From positions 2,046,001 to 2,110,000 of the forward strand of contig NZ_CP041235.1 in NCBI RefSeq assembly GCF_014905115.1: a DNA stretch of 64,000 nt, read 5' to 3'. This document shows, piece by piece, positions 1-10,090 of this stretch (within the stretch, counting starts at the first letter, position 1; the number at the start of each line of letters is the position of its first letter). The notes beneath the pieces are model-generated. The model ran no database searches and had not been told where the DNA came from. It worked only from the letters and a program-made list of their open reading frames with translations. The position numbers and the translations under genes were made by a program. The stretch comes from Sulfurimonas sediminis (lineage in GTDB: Bacteria; Campylobacterota; Campylobacteria; Campylobacterales; Sulfurimonadaceae).

Positions 1-22
1 AATTGTTTTTTAAGGAGCTGAT

Positions 23-637
23 TTGTTTACAGGTTTAATCAGAGAAGTTGCAACAGTGAAAAGTTTTGTAGGTTCCTCTCTCAGTATCAGAGCAACATAC
101 AAAGCCAATATCGGTGATTCAATTGCCGTAAACGGTGCCTGTTTAACCGTAGTAAAAGTAAATCCAGACGGCTTTGCCGTAGAACTCTCTCCTGAGAGCC
201 AGAAACTTTTGGCCATTGAAAACTATAGAAACGAGGTGCATATAGAACCTGCTATGAAAATGGGTGACCGTTTTGAAGGGCATATCGTTCAGGGGCATAT
301 TGATACCGTCGGCACCATTAAAGACATCAAAAACAACGGTAACTCCTATGATGTTTTTATAACGGTAGAGAAGAAATTCATTCCCTATATTGTGCCAAAA
401 GGCTCCATCACCATAGACGGCGTAAGTTTGACTGTCAATGATGTCAATGAAAACAGTTTTCGTCTGACTATCATTCCGCATACCATGAAAGAGACGCTTT
501 TTAAGAACTACCGCAAAGGCAGTCGTGTCAATGTCGAGACAGATATGTTTGCCCGGTACGTTGCACATATTATCAATCATCAAAAATCAACTTCACTCTC
601 ATGGGATGAAGTAGATCGAATAAGTGCAAATTATTAA
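23..637 (+). CDS. ribE: riboflavin synthase, alpha subunit
   Basis: Cytoplasmic last step of riboflavin synthesis: dismutation of two 6,7-dimethyl-8-ribityllumazine molecules into riboflavin and a pyrimidine. The 204-residue protein opens with the family motif MFTGLI and has two tandem lumazine-binding halves (about residues 1-95 and 96-195), each with the characteristic motif (VNGACLTV in the first, IDGVSLTV in the second). The start is TTG at 23, fixed by AAGGAG at 12-17 and by the conserved MFTGLI. Length is normal for the family. It is the first gene on the left edge, so its upstream context is unknown; recQ follows in the same direction after about 70 bases. Confidence 0.95.
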   Translation: MFTGLIREVATVKSFVGSSLSIRATYKANIGDSIAVNGACLTVVKVNPDGFAVELSPESQKLLAIENYRNEVHIEPAMKMGDRFEGHIVQGHIDTVGTIKDIKNNGNSYDVFITVEKKFIPYIVPKGSITIDGVSLTVNDVNENSFRLTIIPHTMKETLFKNYRKGSRVNVETDMFARYVAHIINHQKSTSLSWDEVDRISANY

Positions 638-708
638 TTTTTCAAAACCCGTACTTTTAACGCTAAGCTGAGAGTCAACGCAACAACAGTCGGCAGTGCA
701 AAAAAAAG

Positions 709-2505
709 TTGACAACAAATGGAGTACAAATCAAAAATCAGGTTTTAAAAGACAATTTCGGACACAATAGTTTCAGAGAGTTGCAAGAAGAAGGTGTGGA
801 TGCCATCTTAAACGGACAGGATTTACTGATGATACTGCCAACCGGCGGCGGGAAATCTCTTGTTTATCAACTTCCAACCATGATGATGGAGGGCATTACC
901 ATTGTTATATCTCCGCTTATTGCACTGATGCAAGATCAGGTACGCGCCCTGCAGGCACAAAATATTTCCGCTCAAATGATAAGCTCGGCACAGAGTCATG
1001 AAGAGGTGCAAGATATTATATCACAGGCATACAGCGGGGCTTTGAAATTTTTATACCTCTCTCCAGAGCGCCTGAACAACGGACATACCATTGAACTGCT
1101 TCGGGGTTTACATGTAAACTTTTTCGTTATAGATGAAGCACACTGCATCTCCCAATGGGGGCATGAGTTTCGAGATGACTACCGTGCTTTGGGAAATTTA
1201 AAACATAATTTTCCAAACACGACCATCGCCGCTTTTACGGCAACTTCAACCGACAATGTCACACAGGATATTTTAAGAGAATTGCGTCTTGAAAATCCGC
1301 TTCTACTCAAAGGAAAGGTATTTCGTAAAAATATTTTTATCTCCGCACAAAGACGCATCAGCAACGGGCATGCTCAGCTTAAAAATTTTCTCTCACGCCA
1401 TCAAGACGAGAGTGGTATCATTTATGTCAGTTCGCGTAAAAAAGCCGAAGAGCTAAGTGCTTTTTTAAATGTAAACGGCTACAAATCACTTGCCTATCAT
1501 GCCGGACTGCCTCAACATGTAAGAGAGCAGAATTTTAAAATCTTTGTCAATGACAAAATCAACATCATGGTTGCCACCATCGCCTTTGGCATGGGTATAG
1601 ACAAAAGTGACATTCGTTTTGTCGTGCATATGAGCCTGCCAAAATCACAGGAGAATTATTATCAGGAGATTGGTCGTGCGGGGCGTGACGGAGAAGACAG
1701 TGAAGTGCTACTGCTTTTTAATGCAGGTGATATGGCACAGCATAAACGCTTTTTAGCAGAGATTACAAACGAAGAGTACAAAGCCCATCTTGATAAAAAA
1801 ATAGACAAAATATACAAATATGCCACCAGTGAAATCTGCTTTCACAAACAACTCGCCGAATACTTTAACGATACCCTTGATGCGTGTAAAGAGCGTTGCG
1901 ACAACTGCCTGACATCCGATGACAAACGACAAGACATCACAAAAGAGGCACAAATGGTTCTGAGTACGATTTATAAAACAAATCAGAGCTTCGGGAAAAA
2001 CTATATCATAGATATTTTGCGTGGTTCAAGTGAACAAAAGCTCCTTGCTAACGGTGCTAACAAGCTTTCGGTCTATGGCATTGGGTTGGATTTGAGCAAG
2101 AAAGAGTGGTTTGTCATCATCGAGCGTCTTTTAGAGTTAAAAATTGTCACACTCGGAGATTTCAATGTTTTAAAACTGACTCAGGATGCTATCGCCGTTT
2201 TAAAATCACAAACACTCGTTGACATCAAATCTTCTAGATTGCAAATCAATACCAAAGAGAAAAAAATAAAACAAGAAAAAGAGTTTGACTATGATGAAGA
2301 GTTATTTGAAAAACTTCGAGCAAAAAGAGCTGAACTCGCAAGTGAAATGGGAGTACCTGCCTACATCATTTTTGGCGATAAAACACTCAAACACCTTGCC
2401 AATGATATGCCAACCAATAAAGAAGAGATGCTTGAAGTAAATGGCGTGGGTGAAAAGAAATTCGCACAGTTTGGAAAAGAGTTTTTAGATGTTATTAACG
2501 ACTAA
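709..2505 (+). CDS. recQ: ATP-dependent DNA helicase RecQ
   Basis: 3'-5' DNA helicase of recombinational repair. The 598 residues contain, in order, a DEAD/DEAH ATPase core with Walker A TGGGKS (around residue 46) and Walker B DEAH followed by CISQWGHEFR, a second helicase lobe with motif VI QEIGRAGRDG, a zinc-binding RQC region with cysteines in CKERCDNC, and a C-terminal HRDC domain (about residues 520-598). The start is TTG at 709; no strong ribosome site precedes it and no ATG lies nearby in frame, so the start is less certain than the gene. The last 11 bases overlap the convergent methyltransferase gene. One TTACATGTAA palindrome lies at 1108-1117. Confidence 0.95.
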   Translation: MTTNGVQIKNQVLKDNFGHNSFRELQEEGVDAILNGQDLLMILPTGGGKSLVYQLPTMMMEGITIVISPLIALMQDQVRALQAQNISAQMISSAQSHEEVQDIISQAYSGALKFLYLSPERLNNGHTIELLRGLHVNFFVIDEAHCISQWGHEFRDDYRALGNLKHNFPNTTIAAFTATSTDNVTQDILRELRLENPLLLKGKVFRKNIFISAQRRISNGHAQLKNFLSRHQDESGIIYVSSRKKAEELSAFLNVNGYKSLAYHAGLPQHVREQNFKIFVNDKINIMVATIAFGMGIDKSDIRFVVHMSLPKSQENYYQEIGRAGRDGEDSEVLLLFNAGDMAQHKRFLAEITNEEYKAHLDKKIDKIYKYATSEICFHKQLAEYFNDTLDACKERCDNCLTSDDKRQDITKEAQMVLSTIYKTNQSFGKNYIIDILRGSSEQKLLANGANKLSVYGIGLDLSKKEWFVIIERLLELKIVTLGDFNVLKLTQDAIAVLKSQTLVDIKSSRLQINTKEKKIKQEKEFDYDEELFEKLRAKRAELASEMGVPAYIIFGDKTLKHLANDMPTNKEEMLEVNGVGEKKFAQFGKEFLDVIND

Positions 2506-3277
2506 AAAGTTCGCTGTCTTGTAACGGTCTTACATCTGGGTTACATGTAATCTTGTGTTGCATATCCACTGGTTCAAAGTCACTTAGCTCCCTCAAAGAT
2601 GCCACTGTTGCAGTTCTGTAATCTTCTCCTTTGTTTAAATAAACATAAAATCCGTTTACATGTAAAGCCAAACGCGTTTTGAGTGCTGTTGAGTATGTTG
2701 TCAAAATCGCATCTTTTTTCATACTCTTTTTTATATCGCTGAAATACTCCTGTGTCCAGAGCATCGGATTTGCGTCAGGAGAGAAAGCATCCTGATAGAC
2801 AATGTCAAATTTGTTTTTAAACTTTTTTACATACTCCCGTGCATCCCCTAAAAATAGCTCTATGCAAAGAGTCTCATCCTCATATCTGCCCTGTGTACTG
2901 AGTGCTGTTATTACCTCGTGCAGTACTTTAAATTCGTCCGGGTACTCAAAAGAGGGCAAAGATTGTATCAGTTTTGCATCCAACTCTGGAGAATAGATAT
3001 GCAGTTTTGTATGCGGTGCATATTTTTTGTAATGCAACACTGTTGCCAGAGTATTAAAACCCAATCCATAGCAAATATCCAAAACAGCCAGCTCTTTTTT
3101 CTCCTTTACATGTAAAGAAGCAGGGAGTATATGCTTTTTCAAGGACTCATGCAAAGCCCCGTCTCTTGTTGAATGATAATGTTGGGCGTACTCTTTTGAG
3201 TAGGCTGTATAGCTTCCGTCTTTTGTAAGCTCTAAAGTATGCACATCTGTGTCAAATCTATTTGTATCTTTTTTCAT
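2495..3277 (-). CDS. mnmD: MnmD-type tRNA (mnm5s2U34) methyltransferase
   Basis: Probable SAM-dependent methyltransferase completing the 5-methylaminomethyl group on wobble uridine 34 of tRNA; it corresponds to the methyltransferase half of E. coli MnmC without the FAD oxidase half. Visible features are a Rossmann motif I (LDICYGLGFNT, about residues 66-76) and the MnmC-type block YQDAFSPDANPMLWT (about residues 160-174). Length of 260 residues fits a stand-alone MnmD. The gene is convergent with recQ and overlaps its 3' end by 11 bases. It carries three exact TTACATGTAA palindromes (2541, 2656, 3106), one of the densest genes for that motif. The family is confident; the exact tRNA product is inferred. 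Confidence 0.85.
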   Translation of the reverse strand: MKKDTNRFDTDVHTLELTKDGSYTAYSKEYAQHYHSTRDGALHESLKKHILPASLHVKEKKELAVLDICYGLGFNTLATVLHYKKYAPHTKLHIYSPELDAKLIQSLPSFEYPDEFKVLHEVITALSTQGRYEDETLCIELFLGDAREYVKKFKNKFDIVYQDAFSPDANPMLWTQEYFSDIKKSMKKDAILTTYSTALKTRLALHVNGFYVYLNKGEDYRTATVASLRELSDFEPVDMQHKITCNPDVRPLQDSELFSR

Positions 3278-3387
3278 GGTGCTATTTTACCATTGTGTTA
3301 CTCAAAATATTGCACAGAGAAACAAATTGTTAATATTTTTAATAATAAATAATCGTTTAAGTTTACTTCTGCAATAATAAAGGATAA

Positions 3388-3428
3388 TTATTTTCCATTA
3401 GGAAAATAGTTCTTTAAAGGAATTTATT
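3388..3428 (+). promoter_or_regulatory. katG leader with 8-bp inverted repeat
   Basis: Between the upstream gene and katG lies 150 bases of very AT-rich DNA. At 3389-3396 and 3401-3408 the arms TATTTTCC and GGAAAATA form a perfect 8-bp inverted repeat with a 4-base loop, 20 bases before the katG ATG. GGATAATTATT just upstream overlaps it and resembles a half Fur/PerR-type box. It may be a peroxide or iron operator, or an mRNA hairpin; this is inference from position and symmetry. A ribosome site AAAGGA precedes the ATG. Confidence 0.3.
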
Positions 3429-5591
3429 ATGCAATCATACAAACATACCATTGTAGATGGTGATGAAATCGCAAAATGGTGGCCAAATCAGCTTAATCTT
3501 AAAATACTTACACAAAACAACCCGCGTCTGACGCCTACAGCATCAGAATTTTCTTACAAAAAAGCTTTTGAAACACTCCCTTATGCAGAGCTCAAAAAAG
3601 ACCTTGTTTCGCTTATGACAACTTCCGTTTCCTGGTGGCCTGCAGATTATGGGCATTATGGACCATTTTTTATTCGCATGGCATGGCACAGTGCCGGCAC
3701 CTATCGCATTATGGACGGACGCGGCGGTGCAGCAACCGGTAATCAACGCTTTGCTCCACTCAACAGTTGGCCAGATAATGTCAATCTGGATAAAGCCCGC
3801 CGATTATTATGGCCTCTGAAAAAGAGATATGGAGAGAAAATTTCCTGGGCCGATTTAATGATACTTGCCGGAACCGTGGCGATGGAATCTATGGGTTTAC
3901 AGACTTACGGTTTTGGTGGCGGCCGTGAAGATATCTGGCAGACAGAAGAGGACATTTACTGGGGAGAGGAAGAGGAGTGGCTTGCTGATACAAGACATGC
4001 AGCAGATAAAAAACTCCAAAATCCTTTGGCTGCAGTACAAATGGGACTTATTTATGTAAATCCAGAAGGACCTAACGGCGAACCGAATGTCTTGGCTGCC
4101 GCTGAGGATATACGGGTGAGTTTTCGTCGCATGGGCATGAATGATGCAGAAACAATTGCACTTATAGCAGGCGGTCATACTTTTGGGAAAAGTCATGGAG
4201 CCGCTGATCCTCAAAAGTATGTAGGTCCCGAACCTGAAGCAGCCCCATTGGAACAACAGGGTTTTGGTTGGAAAAACAGCTACAAAAGCGGCAAAGGCGC
4301 CGATACAATATCGAGCGGACTAGAAGGTGCCTGGACGCCTACGCCTACAAAATGGAACAACAGCTTTTTAGAAATCTTATTCAAATACGAATGGAATCTT
4401 CAAAAAAGTCCTGCAGGTGCCTGGCAGTGGGTTCCTGTCAATCCGGATGAAAAAGATTTGACTCCTAATGCACACATTGCGGGGAAAAAAGAAAAAACCA
4501 TTATGTTTACAACCGATTTGGCACTGCGAATGGATCCTGAATTTGAAAAAGTCTCCCGTTCTTTTTTAAAAGACCCGAAACTGTTTGCCCAGAGTTTTGC
4601 AAAAGCATGGTTTAAACTGACACACCGTGATATGGGTCCAAAATCTCGTTATCTTGGTCCGGAAGTCCCAAAAGAAGATTTTTTATGGCAAGACCCACTT
4701 CCTGTGCCTGCTGATGACAAAGTGATAAATGCAGAAGAGACCGAAGCTTTAAAAGAGGAGATTTTACAAAGTTCTTTGCAAATTCCAGAACTTCTTTATA
4801 CAGCCTGGTCCTCAGCTGCAAGCTACAGAGATTCAGACAAAAGAGGTGGAGCAAACGGTGCAAGAATAGCCCTGGAACCGCAAAAAAACTGGCAGGTTAA
4901 CGAGCCTGAACAGTTGCAAAAAGTCTTGTCTGTTTTGCAAAAAATTCGAAAGAATTTCAATGCACATCATACAAATCAGATTTCCCTTGCAGATATCATT
5001 GTCCTTGGCGGTGTGGCAGCACTTGAGAAGGCACTCAAAAATGGTGGCTACACCAAAAAAGTTCCTTTCCTTGCCGGAAGGGTCGATGCCACACAGGAGC
5101 AGACAGATGTTCACAGCTTTGCATACCTTGAACCAAAAGAGGGAGATGCCTTTAGAAATTATCTTCCAAAAGAGTGTAAAGTGCCTGCTGAGCGTCTTTT
5201 ACTTGACAAAGCACAGCAACTGACACTGAGTGTACCCGAGATGACGGTACTCATCGGCGGGCTGAGAGTGCTTGGGGTCAATTATAAGCAAAGTGACCAT
5301 GGAGTACTCAGCGATAAAAAAGAGCGTCTCAGTAATGATTTTTTTGTAAATTTGGCAGATATGAATCTATCATGGTCACCGGCAGATGAGGCCCACAGTT
5401 TGTTTGAAGGTTTCTCTCACGGGAAAATAAAATACAGAGCAACACGTGCAGATTTAATTTTCGGTGCCAATTCCCAACTGCGTGCACAAACAGAATTCTA
5501 TGCACAGGATGACAAACAGGAACAGTTTGCAGATGACTTCATTACAGCATGGGATAAGGTGATGAATTTAGACAGGTTTGATATTTTATAA
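3429..5591 (+). CDS. katG: catalase-peroxidase KatG
   Basis: Bifunctional haem catalase-peroxidase that removes hydrogen peroxide. The 720 residues carry the distal haem site [11 protein letters not shown] (R83, W86, H87), the tyrosine of [11 protein letters not shown] (Y209), the methionine of RRMGMND (M235) and the proximal haem ligand in [10 protein letters not shown] (H250), so the Trp-Tyr-Met adduct that gives catalase activity can form. A second, haem-free peroxidase-like half follows, as is usual. Start ATG 3429 has AAAGGA before it. No signal peptide is seen, so it is probably cytoplasmic. Its stop lies only two bases from the stop of the convergent jetD, with no visible terminator between them. 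Confidence 0.97.
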   Translation: MQSYKHTIVDGDEIAKWWPNQLNLKILTQNNPRLTPTASEFSYKKAFETLPYAELKKDLVSLMTTSVSWWPADYGHYGPFFIRMAWHSAGTYRIMDGRGGAATGNQRFAPLNSWPDNVNLDKARRLLWPLKKRYGEKISWADLMILAGTVAMESMGLQTYGFGGGREDIWQTEEDIYWGEEEEWLADTRHAADKKLQNPLAAVQMGLIYVNPEGPNGEPNVLAAAEDIRVSFRRMGMNDAETIALIAGGHTFGKSHGAADPQKYVGPEPEAAPLEQQGFGWKNSYKSGKGADTISSGLEGAWTPTPTKWNNSFLEILFKYEWNLQKSPAGAWQWVPVNPDEKDLTPNAHIAGKKEKTIMFTTDLALRMDPEFEKVSRSFLKDPKLFAQSFAKAWFKLTHRDMGPKSRYLGPEVPKEDFLWQDPLPVPADDKVINAEETEALKEEILQSSLQIPELLYTAWSSAASYRDSDKRGGANGARIALEPQKNWQVNEPEQLQKVLSVLQKIRKNFNAHHTNQISLADIIVLGGVAALEKALKNGGYTKKVPFLAGRVDATQEQTDVHSFAYLEPKEGDAFRNYLPKECKVPAERLLLDKAQQLTLSVPEMTVLIGGLRVLGVNYKQSDHGVLSDKKERLSNDFFVNLADMNLSWSPADEAHSLFEGFSHGKIKYRATRADLIFGANSQLRAQTEFYAQDDKQEQFADDFITAWDKVMNLDRFDIL

Positions 5592-5593
5592 AA

Positions 5594-6757
5594 TTATCTG
5601 ATGGTTTCTTGATGAAGCACTTCTCTTGCCTCATCAAAAGGAATCATCTCCTGTTCCAGTCTGAAATTTTTCCCATAATAATCTGACGCTAAGCGTTTGT
5701 ATACTACGCTCTCTTCTTGGGTCAGATGCTTTAGTTCTGTCTCTTTGGCTCCTTTATAGCTTACACTGCGCTCTTTGTACTGCTCTAATGTCTTAGTATC
5801 CATCATCAATGACTTTGTTTGTGGAAAATATGAACGCATTTTAGAAAGAATGGCAAAGCCGTCCATGTCAATATCACCCCAGTAATATATCTCCTTTGTC
5901 TCAAGCCAGCGTGTATTTTTTAAAATACCAATGTTATATCCGCTCCCAAAAACTGCAATACTGCTTTGAAGCTGAGGCAAAGAGAGAAAGGTTGTTTTGT
6001 TTTCAATCACAAACACTCTTTGACACTCTGTTTCCAAAGCTTCAAACTGCTCAAGAGTCAGTGTAATATCATCACATCCACACATACGCAGCCGTTCATC
6101 CAGAATTCTAAAACGTACCTGTGGCAGTATATATTTGAGCCCGTAGCGTTTTTCAAAGGCAAAATCTTTTATGCTTGCAAGTGGCTCTCTTTCTAAAATG
6201 CAAGAGAGCAAAATATCGAGAATTTTAAGATGTTTTTGTATATATTTCGTGTCAATACCTTTAAGACTTATCTCTCTTATATAGATATTTGGAGATGGAT
6301 TATGGATAAAAAAACCAAGTATCAAAACAAATTTCTCCCACTCTTTTGCATACTCCACAACAAGCCTTGGTTTTACAAAAAAAAGTTCTTTGAGTTTTGG
6401 GTAGTACTTGAACAAATACTCATACCACTGCACAAAAAGAGCGTACTCCTCTTTTGCATTTGTCAGCAAAAGAAACTGCTCTTTATCATTAATAACTACA
6501 AAAACAGGCAGTTTTTGCACGCCCATCTTCTTAAAATGAAACGCCCTGTATTCCAGAGAATACCCTGAGCGTTCAAGTTTTTCTTTTTGCTTTAAAATCA
6601 GAGAAAATGCTTGAAGCAATTCCTGCTCTTTTGGCTTTTTAAGGGGGATTTTCACAGGGCTAAAAGGCTTGTTTTGGATATAGAGGCGAAAAATATCTCC
6701 GCTGTCATACAAGCGTTGTAAGCGTTTTTGTATAGTGGCAACATTATAAAAATCCAT
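5594..6757 (-). CDS. jetD: Wadjet nuclease subunit JetD
   Basis: Nuclease subunit of the Wadjet anti-plasmid system, which cuts circular DNA after the SMC-like JetABC complex has extruded it. The 387-residue protein has a C-terminal Toprim fold like topoisomerase VI A: a catalytic glutamate in VIENKT (about residue 250) and the metal-binding DxD in GDIDMDGF (about residues 293-298). The N-terminal part matches the DUF3322-like region of JetD in character. It starts 3 bases after the jetC stop and is the last gene of the jet run. All the acidic residues expected for metal binding are present, so activity is plausible. Confidence 0.9.
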   Translation of the reverse strand: MDFYNVATIQKRLQRLYDSGDIFRLYIQNKPFSPVKIPLKKPKEQELLQAFSLILKQKEKLERSGYSLEYRAFHFKKMGVQKLPVFVVINDKEQFLLLTNAKEEYALFVQWYEYLFKYYPKLKELFFVKPRLVVEYAKEWEKFVLILGFFIHNPSPNIYIREISLKGIDTKYIQKHLKILDILLSCILEREPLASIKDFAFEKRYGLKYILPQVRFRILDERLRMCGCDDITLTLEQFEALETECQRVFVIENKTTFLSLPQLQSSIAVFGSGYNIGILKNTRWLETKEIYYWGDIDMDGFAILSKMRSYFPQTKSLMMDTKTLEQYKERSVSYKGAKETELKHLTQEESVVYKRLASDYYGKNFRLEQEMIPFDEAREVLHQETIR

Positions 6758-6760
6758 CTG

Positions 6761-9700
6761 TCAGCCCTTTTTATTTTTCACATACTCTTCAATCTGCATG
6801 GAGATAAGCGAAGAGTCCATTCCGCTTGGGTTTGCGACAAAATGAACACTTTTTACAAATGGTTCTATGACATTTATCTTCTGTTTGGGTGTGATAACCA
6901 AGAGCTGAAGTTTGAGTTTTTCAAAAAGACGCAGTGCATAACGGGTACTCTCATCACTTCCTCTTCCAAAGGCTTCATCTATCATCACAAAACGAAAAGA
7001 ACGACTTTGAATTTTTTCATATTCCAAACCAAACTGATATGCCAAAGAAGACGCCAGCACAGTGTAGGCAAGTTTCTCTTTTTGTCCACCCGATTTTCCG
7101 CCACTGTCTTCATAATACTCTTTCGTACTGCCATCACTCATATACTTTTCTATGGCACTAAATGTAAACCAGTTGCGTACATCTGTAACTATTTTACGCC
7201 AGCGTTTATCAACATCCACATACCCCTCGCGTCCGTTAAATCGTGCTATAAGCTCTTTTATCTGCAAAAATTTCTGTTCATCGTAAATGTTATTTTCATC
7301 GACTGCACCCGTAGTGAGTTGTTTGAGTGTCTGTTTAAAATCTTTTATCTCTATATTTGCAGCACTGTTGGCAACAAGTTCTATAAAGGTACCCTCGCTG
7401 TATTCTATGTCTGTGAGCGATTTATTGATTGTATCTATTTTTGTCTTTATCTCACCCGCGTATTCATCCAAAAGGCTTTGAAGCATCACAATGTTTTGGA
7501 TTGTTTTTTCTTTAAAGAGTGCTTTGAATTTTTTCTCCCATTTTGGGAGATTGTCTTTTTGCAGTTCTAAAAGTTTTGCATTAAACTCCTCACAACTCTC
7601 TACAGAAGCATACAACTCTTTGGCTATTACAGGAAAACGGTTGATGAAGCTGTTTTGATGCGCAATGATATTTTGAGAAAGGCGCTGTTTTGTTTTGACA
7701 TTTTTATCAATCTCGTTTTGTATATACTCACGGAGTGTTTTTTGTGCTGTTATTATTGTATTGAGATTAAGCGGTGCAGTGACTAACTCACTTTTGAGAT
7801 TTTGCAGGGCAGCTTCTATCTCACTTGGAAGCTCTTCATTTTCTATAATCAGTTTTGCCCTGCCGAGTTCCAGTTCCCGTGTATCTTGTTTTTGTTTTAA
7901 CTCGCCTATTTTTTGGGTAACGCCGTCAAGTTCCAGTCTCTTTTGCCTGAGCTCTTTTTCTACCTCCAAAAGTCGCTGTTGCAGCGTTTGAATAATATCA
8001 CTGCTGCTTTGTAAAACTTCCATCTCCTCTTGAAGTGCTTCTATCTCTTTGGCATAGCGGTACCAGTCAATTGAAGCAAAATCTTTGTATCGTAAAATAT
8101 CACGCAAAATATCGCGTTTTGTTTGCAGGGCCTGCTCTTTTTGCTCTGTTTGTTGAATTCTTTGTGTTAGATGCTTTGCTTTTTCCTGCGTGCGCATCTG
8201 CTGCTCTTTGAGCTCATGCAATTTTGCAAGATTGTTCCAGCCTAAAACCCAACGCGATTTATCATGAATGTCATACCTGTCATCTTTTTCATGGCGCATA
8301 AAATTTGTTTTAAACTGTCCGTGAATAGTAAGAGCTTTTTTCATCCGCCTGAAATCAGCTATACTCTCCACACAGGTAATGTTAAATCGCTCTTGCAAAA
8401 TTTTATTGACCACGCCGACAAAAGGAGAATCTGCTTTTACCTCAATCTTCTGCAGGATGGAGTTTGGGACTGTTTGGACAAAATCAGTGCTGTTTTTTGT
8501 GGTATCTACTTTGAGATAAACAAGCTTTACGCCCAGTTTTGTCGTCTCTACATAACTGCTCACCGCCTCATAAAGGCCACTCTCAACCAGCAAAGAGAGT
8601 GCACTGTTATGCAGTATCCGCTCAATGGCACCGTTCCATTCTTTGTCCTTTACCGTTACCAATTCACCTAAAAAAGGAAGCTCTTCGCGTCCGACTCCAA
8701 GACCCTCTGCCATAACATCACGCATGGCGGAGATATGGTGAGGAATATTGGAAGGATTGTTTTGAAGATATTCTATCTCCACAGCAAACTCTTGAAGTTT
8801 TTGCTCATAATGAGCAAGACTTACTCTATCCATTGTGAGCTGGTTTTGGTAGCTTGTCCGCTCATCTTCTATCCCCTCAAGTTGTTCATTGAGCATTTGT
8901 CTTGTTTTTAAAAAGCTATGCTCATTTGAAACAGCCTTTAAAGAGAGTTCTTTTAGGAGTGCATTATAGTTTTGGTTGTCTGTTTTTGTCTCTTGTAAAA
9001 AGCGGTTTTTTTGTTCTATCTCCTGCTTCAGTGCATTGAGCCTGTCGGCTCCGTTTTTTTGCAAATCTAACTTTATATCTACTATATCATTGCCAAGTTT
9101 TTCTATCTTCTCATCAAGGGATTTTTTTTGTGACATTCTCTTTGTCAGATCAAGGGCATATTCCTGAAGCTTTTGCTCTAAAAGTTCTTTCTCAAACAGA
9201 CTGAAAAAACGCCCCAACTTCTCACGCATCGTCACAAAAATCCTGTGTTCTTTCTCTATCTTGGTATATTTTTTATACTCTTTTTCTATCGGCAGCAGCA
9301 TACTAATCTGCTCTTTTGCCTCCAGTACCAAATCATGTGCATGGTTGAGCTCTGCAAAATTATTGCACAGTGCATCAACTTCTGCATCTATTTTTGTATC
9401 TTCAAGCATATGTGTTCGGATAAATTCCGTCAGATTTCCGATGGATTTGAGCGAAACAGTTTGATAAAAAAGGTTTAACGCCTGCTCATTTTTAATGCCC
9501 ATCTCCCGACGAAAAGAGTGTGAATAGTCTTTAAAAGTGTCAAATACTTCGGTATGATTTGCTTTTCTTAAAGACTTTTTTAACGTTCTGATGTCGCTAA
9601 AGCCAAAAAAGTCCTCTTTGATGCCAAGATTTGATTTTGAGACAACAAAAAATTTCTGTACCTGCTTGTTGGCAATATAAAAAAACTGTGCAAGTGTGAG

Positions 9701-10090
9701 CGATTCATCGTAGCCGATGTTTTCAAACCGTCCCAAAATCACACTGTAACTCTTCTCATCACGCAGGCTTACCGCTTTGGAATGGCCAAAATTTTCATCC
9801 TGTGTAGTTTTGTATTCGCCGACAATGTAGGAGTAGAGACTTCTCTCTTTCGTTGTTGCCCCGGCTGCTTTATTGAAGATGATTTTATTGTGCGGTACCA
9901 AAAGAGTTGTCAAGGCATCGACTATGGTTGATTTCCCGCTGCCGATATCGCCCGTCAAAAGTGCATTGCTTTTGTCAAGTGGAAGCTTTACGATCTTTTT
10001 ATCATAGGTGCCCCAGTTGTAAAACTCAAAATGTTGCAGGCGAAATCCTGCACTTCTGTCATCCTCTGCAAAATCAAATCTTAACTCCAT
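6761..10090 (-). CDS. jetC: Wadjet SMC-like ATPase JetC
   Basis: Motor subunit of the Wadjet complex, related to SMC and MukB. In 1109 residues it has an N-terminal Walker A GDIGSGKST (residues 47-55), long central stretches rich in E, K, Q and L typical of coiled coils, a hinge-like break around residues 450-620, and a C-terminal ABC signature SGGQKEKLAY (about residue 1000) followed by Walker B VMIDEAFGRG (about residue 1038). Both half-sites of the ATPase are intact. Its start overlaps the jetB stop by 10 bases, suggesting translational coupling. Confidence 0.93.
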   Translation of the reverse strand: MELRFDFAEDDRSAGFRLQHFEFYNWGTYDKKIVKLPLDKSNALLTGDIGSGKSTIVDALTTLLVPHNKIIFNKAAGATTKERSLYSYIVGEYKTTQDENFGHSKAVSLRDEKSYSVILGRFENIGYDESLTLAQFFYIANKQVQKFFVVSKSNLGIKEDFFGFSDIRTLKKSLRKANHTEVFDTFKDYSHSFRREMGIKNEQALNLFYQTVSLKSIGNLTEFIRTHMLEDTKIDAEVDALCNNFAELNHAHDLVLEAKEQISMLLPIEKEYKKYTKIEKEHRIFVTMREKLGRFFSLFEKELLEQKLQEYALDLTKRMSQKKSLDEKIEKLGNDIVDIKLDLQKNGADRLNALKQEIEQKNRFLQETKTDNQNYNALLKELSLKAVSNEHSFLKTRQMLNEQLEGIEDERTSYQNQLTMDRVSLAHYEQKLQEFAVEIEYLQNNPSNIPHHISAMRDVMAEGLGVGREELPFLGELVTVKDKEWNGAIERILHNSALSLLVESGLYEAVSSYVETTKLGVKLVYLKVDTTKNSTDFVQTVPNSILQKIEVKADSPFVGVVNKILQERFNITCVESIADFRRMKKALTIHGQFKTNFMRHEKDDRYDIHDKSRWVLGWNNLAKLHELKEQQMRTQEKAKHLTQRIQQTEQKEQALQTKRDILRDILRYKDFASIDWYRYAKEIEALQEEMEVLQSSSDIIQTLQQRLLEVEKELRQKRLELDGVTQKIGELKQKQDTRELELGRAKLIIENEELPSEIEAALQNLKSELVTAPLNLNTIITAQKTLREYIQNEIDKNVKTKQRLSQNIIAHQNSFINRFPVIAKELYASVESCEEFNAKLLELQKDNLPKWEKKFKALFKEKTIQNIVMLQSLLDEYAGEIKTKIDTINKSLTDIEYSEGTFIELVANSAANIEIKDFKQTLKQLTTGAVDENNIYDEQKFLQIKELIARFNGREGYVDVDKRWRKIVTDVRNWFTFSAIEKYMSDGSTKEYYEDSGGKSGGQKEKLAYTVLASSLAYQFGLEYEKIQSRSFRFVMIDEAFGRGSDESTRYALRLFEKLKLQLLVITPKQKINVIEPFVKSVHFVANPSGMDSSLISMQIEEYVKNKKG

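Noticed and set aside
3429-5591. KatG missing the methionine of the Trp-Tyr-Met adduct
   Set aside because: LIGGLRVLG first looked like a lost Met, but the adduct Met is the one in RRMGMND (M235), which is present 26 residues after Y209, as in known enzymes.
6728-7570. Long plus-strand frame opposite jetC
   Set aside because: It lies wholly antisense to JetC, is rich in Phe/Tyr/Cys as expected of a shadow frame, and lacks a ribosome site.
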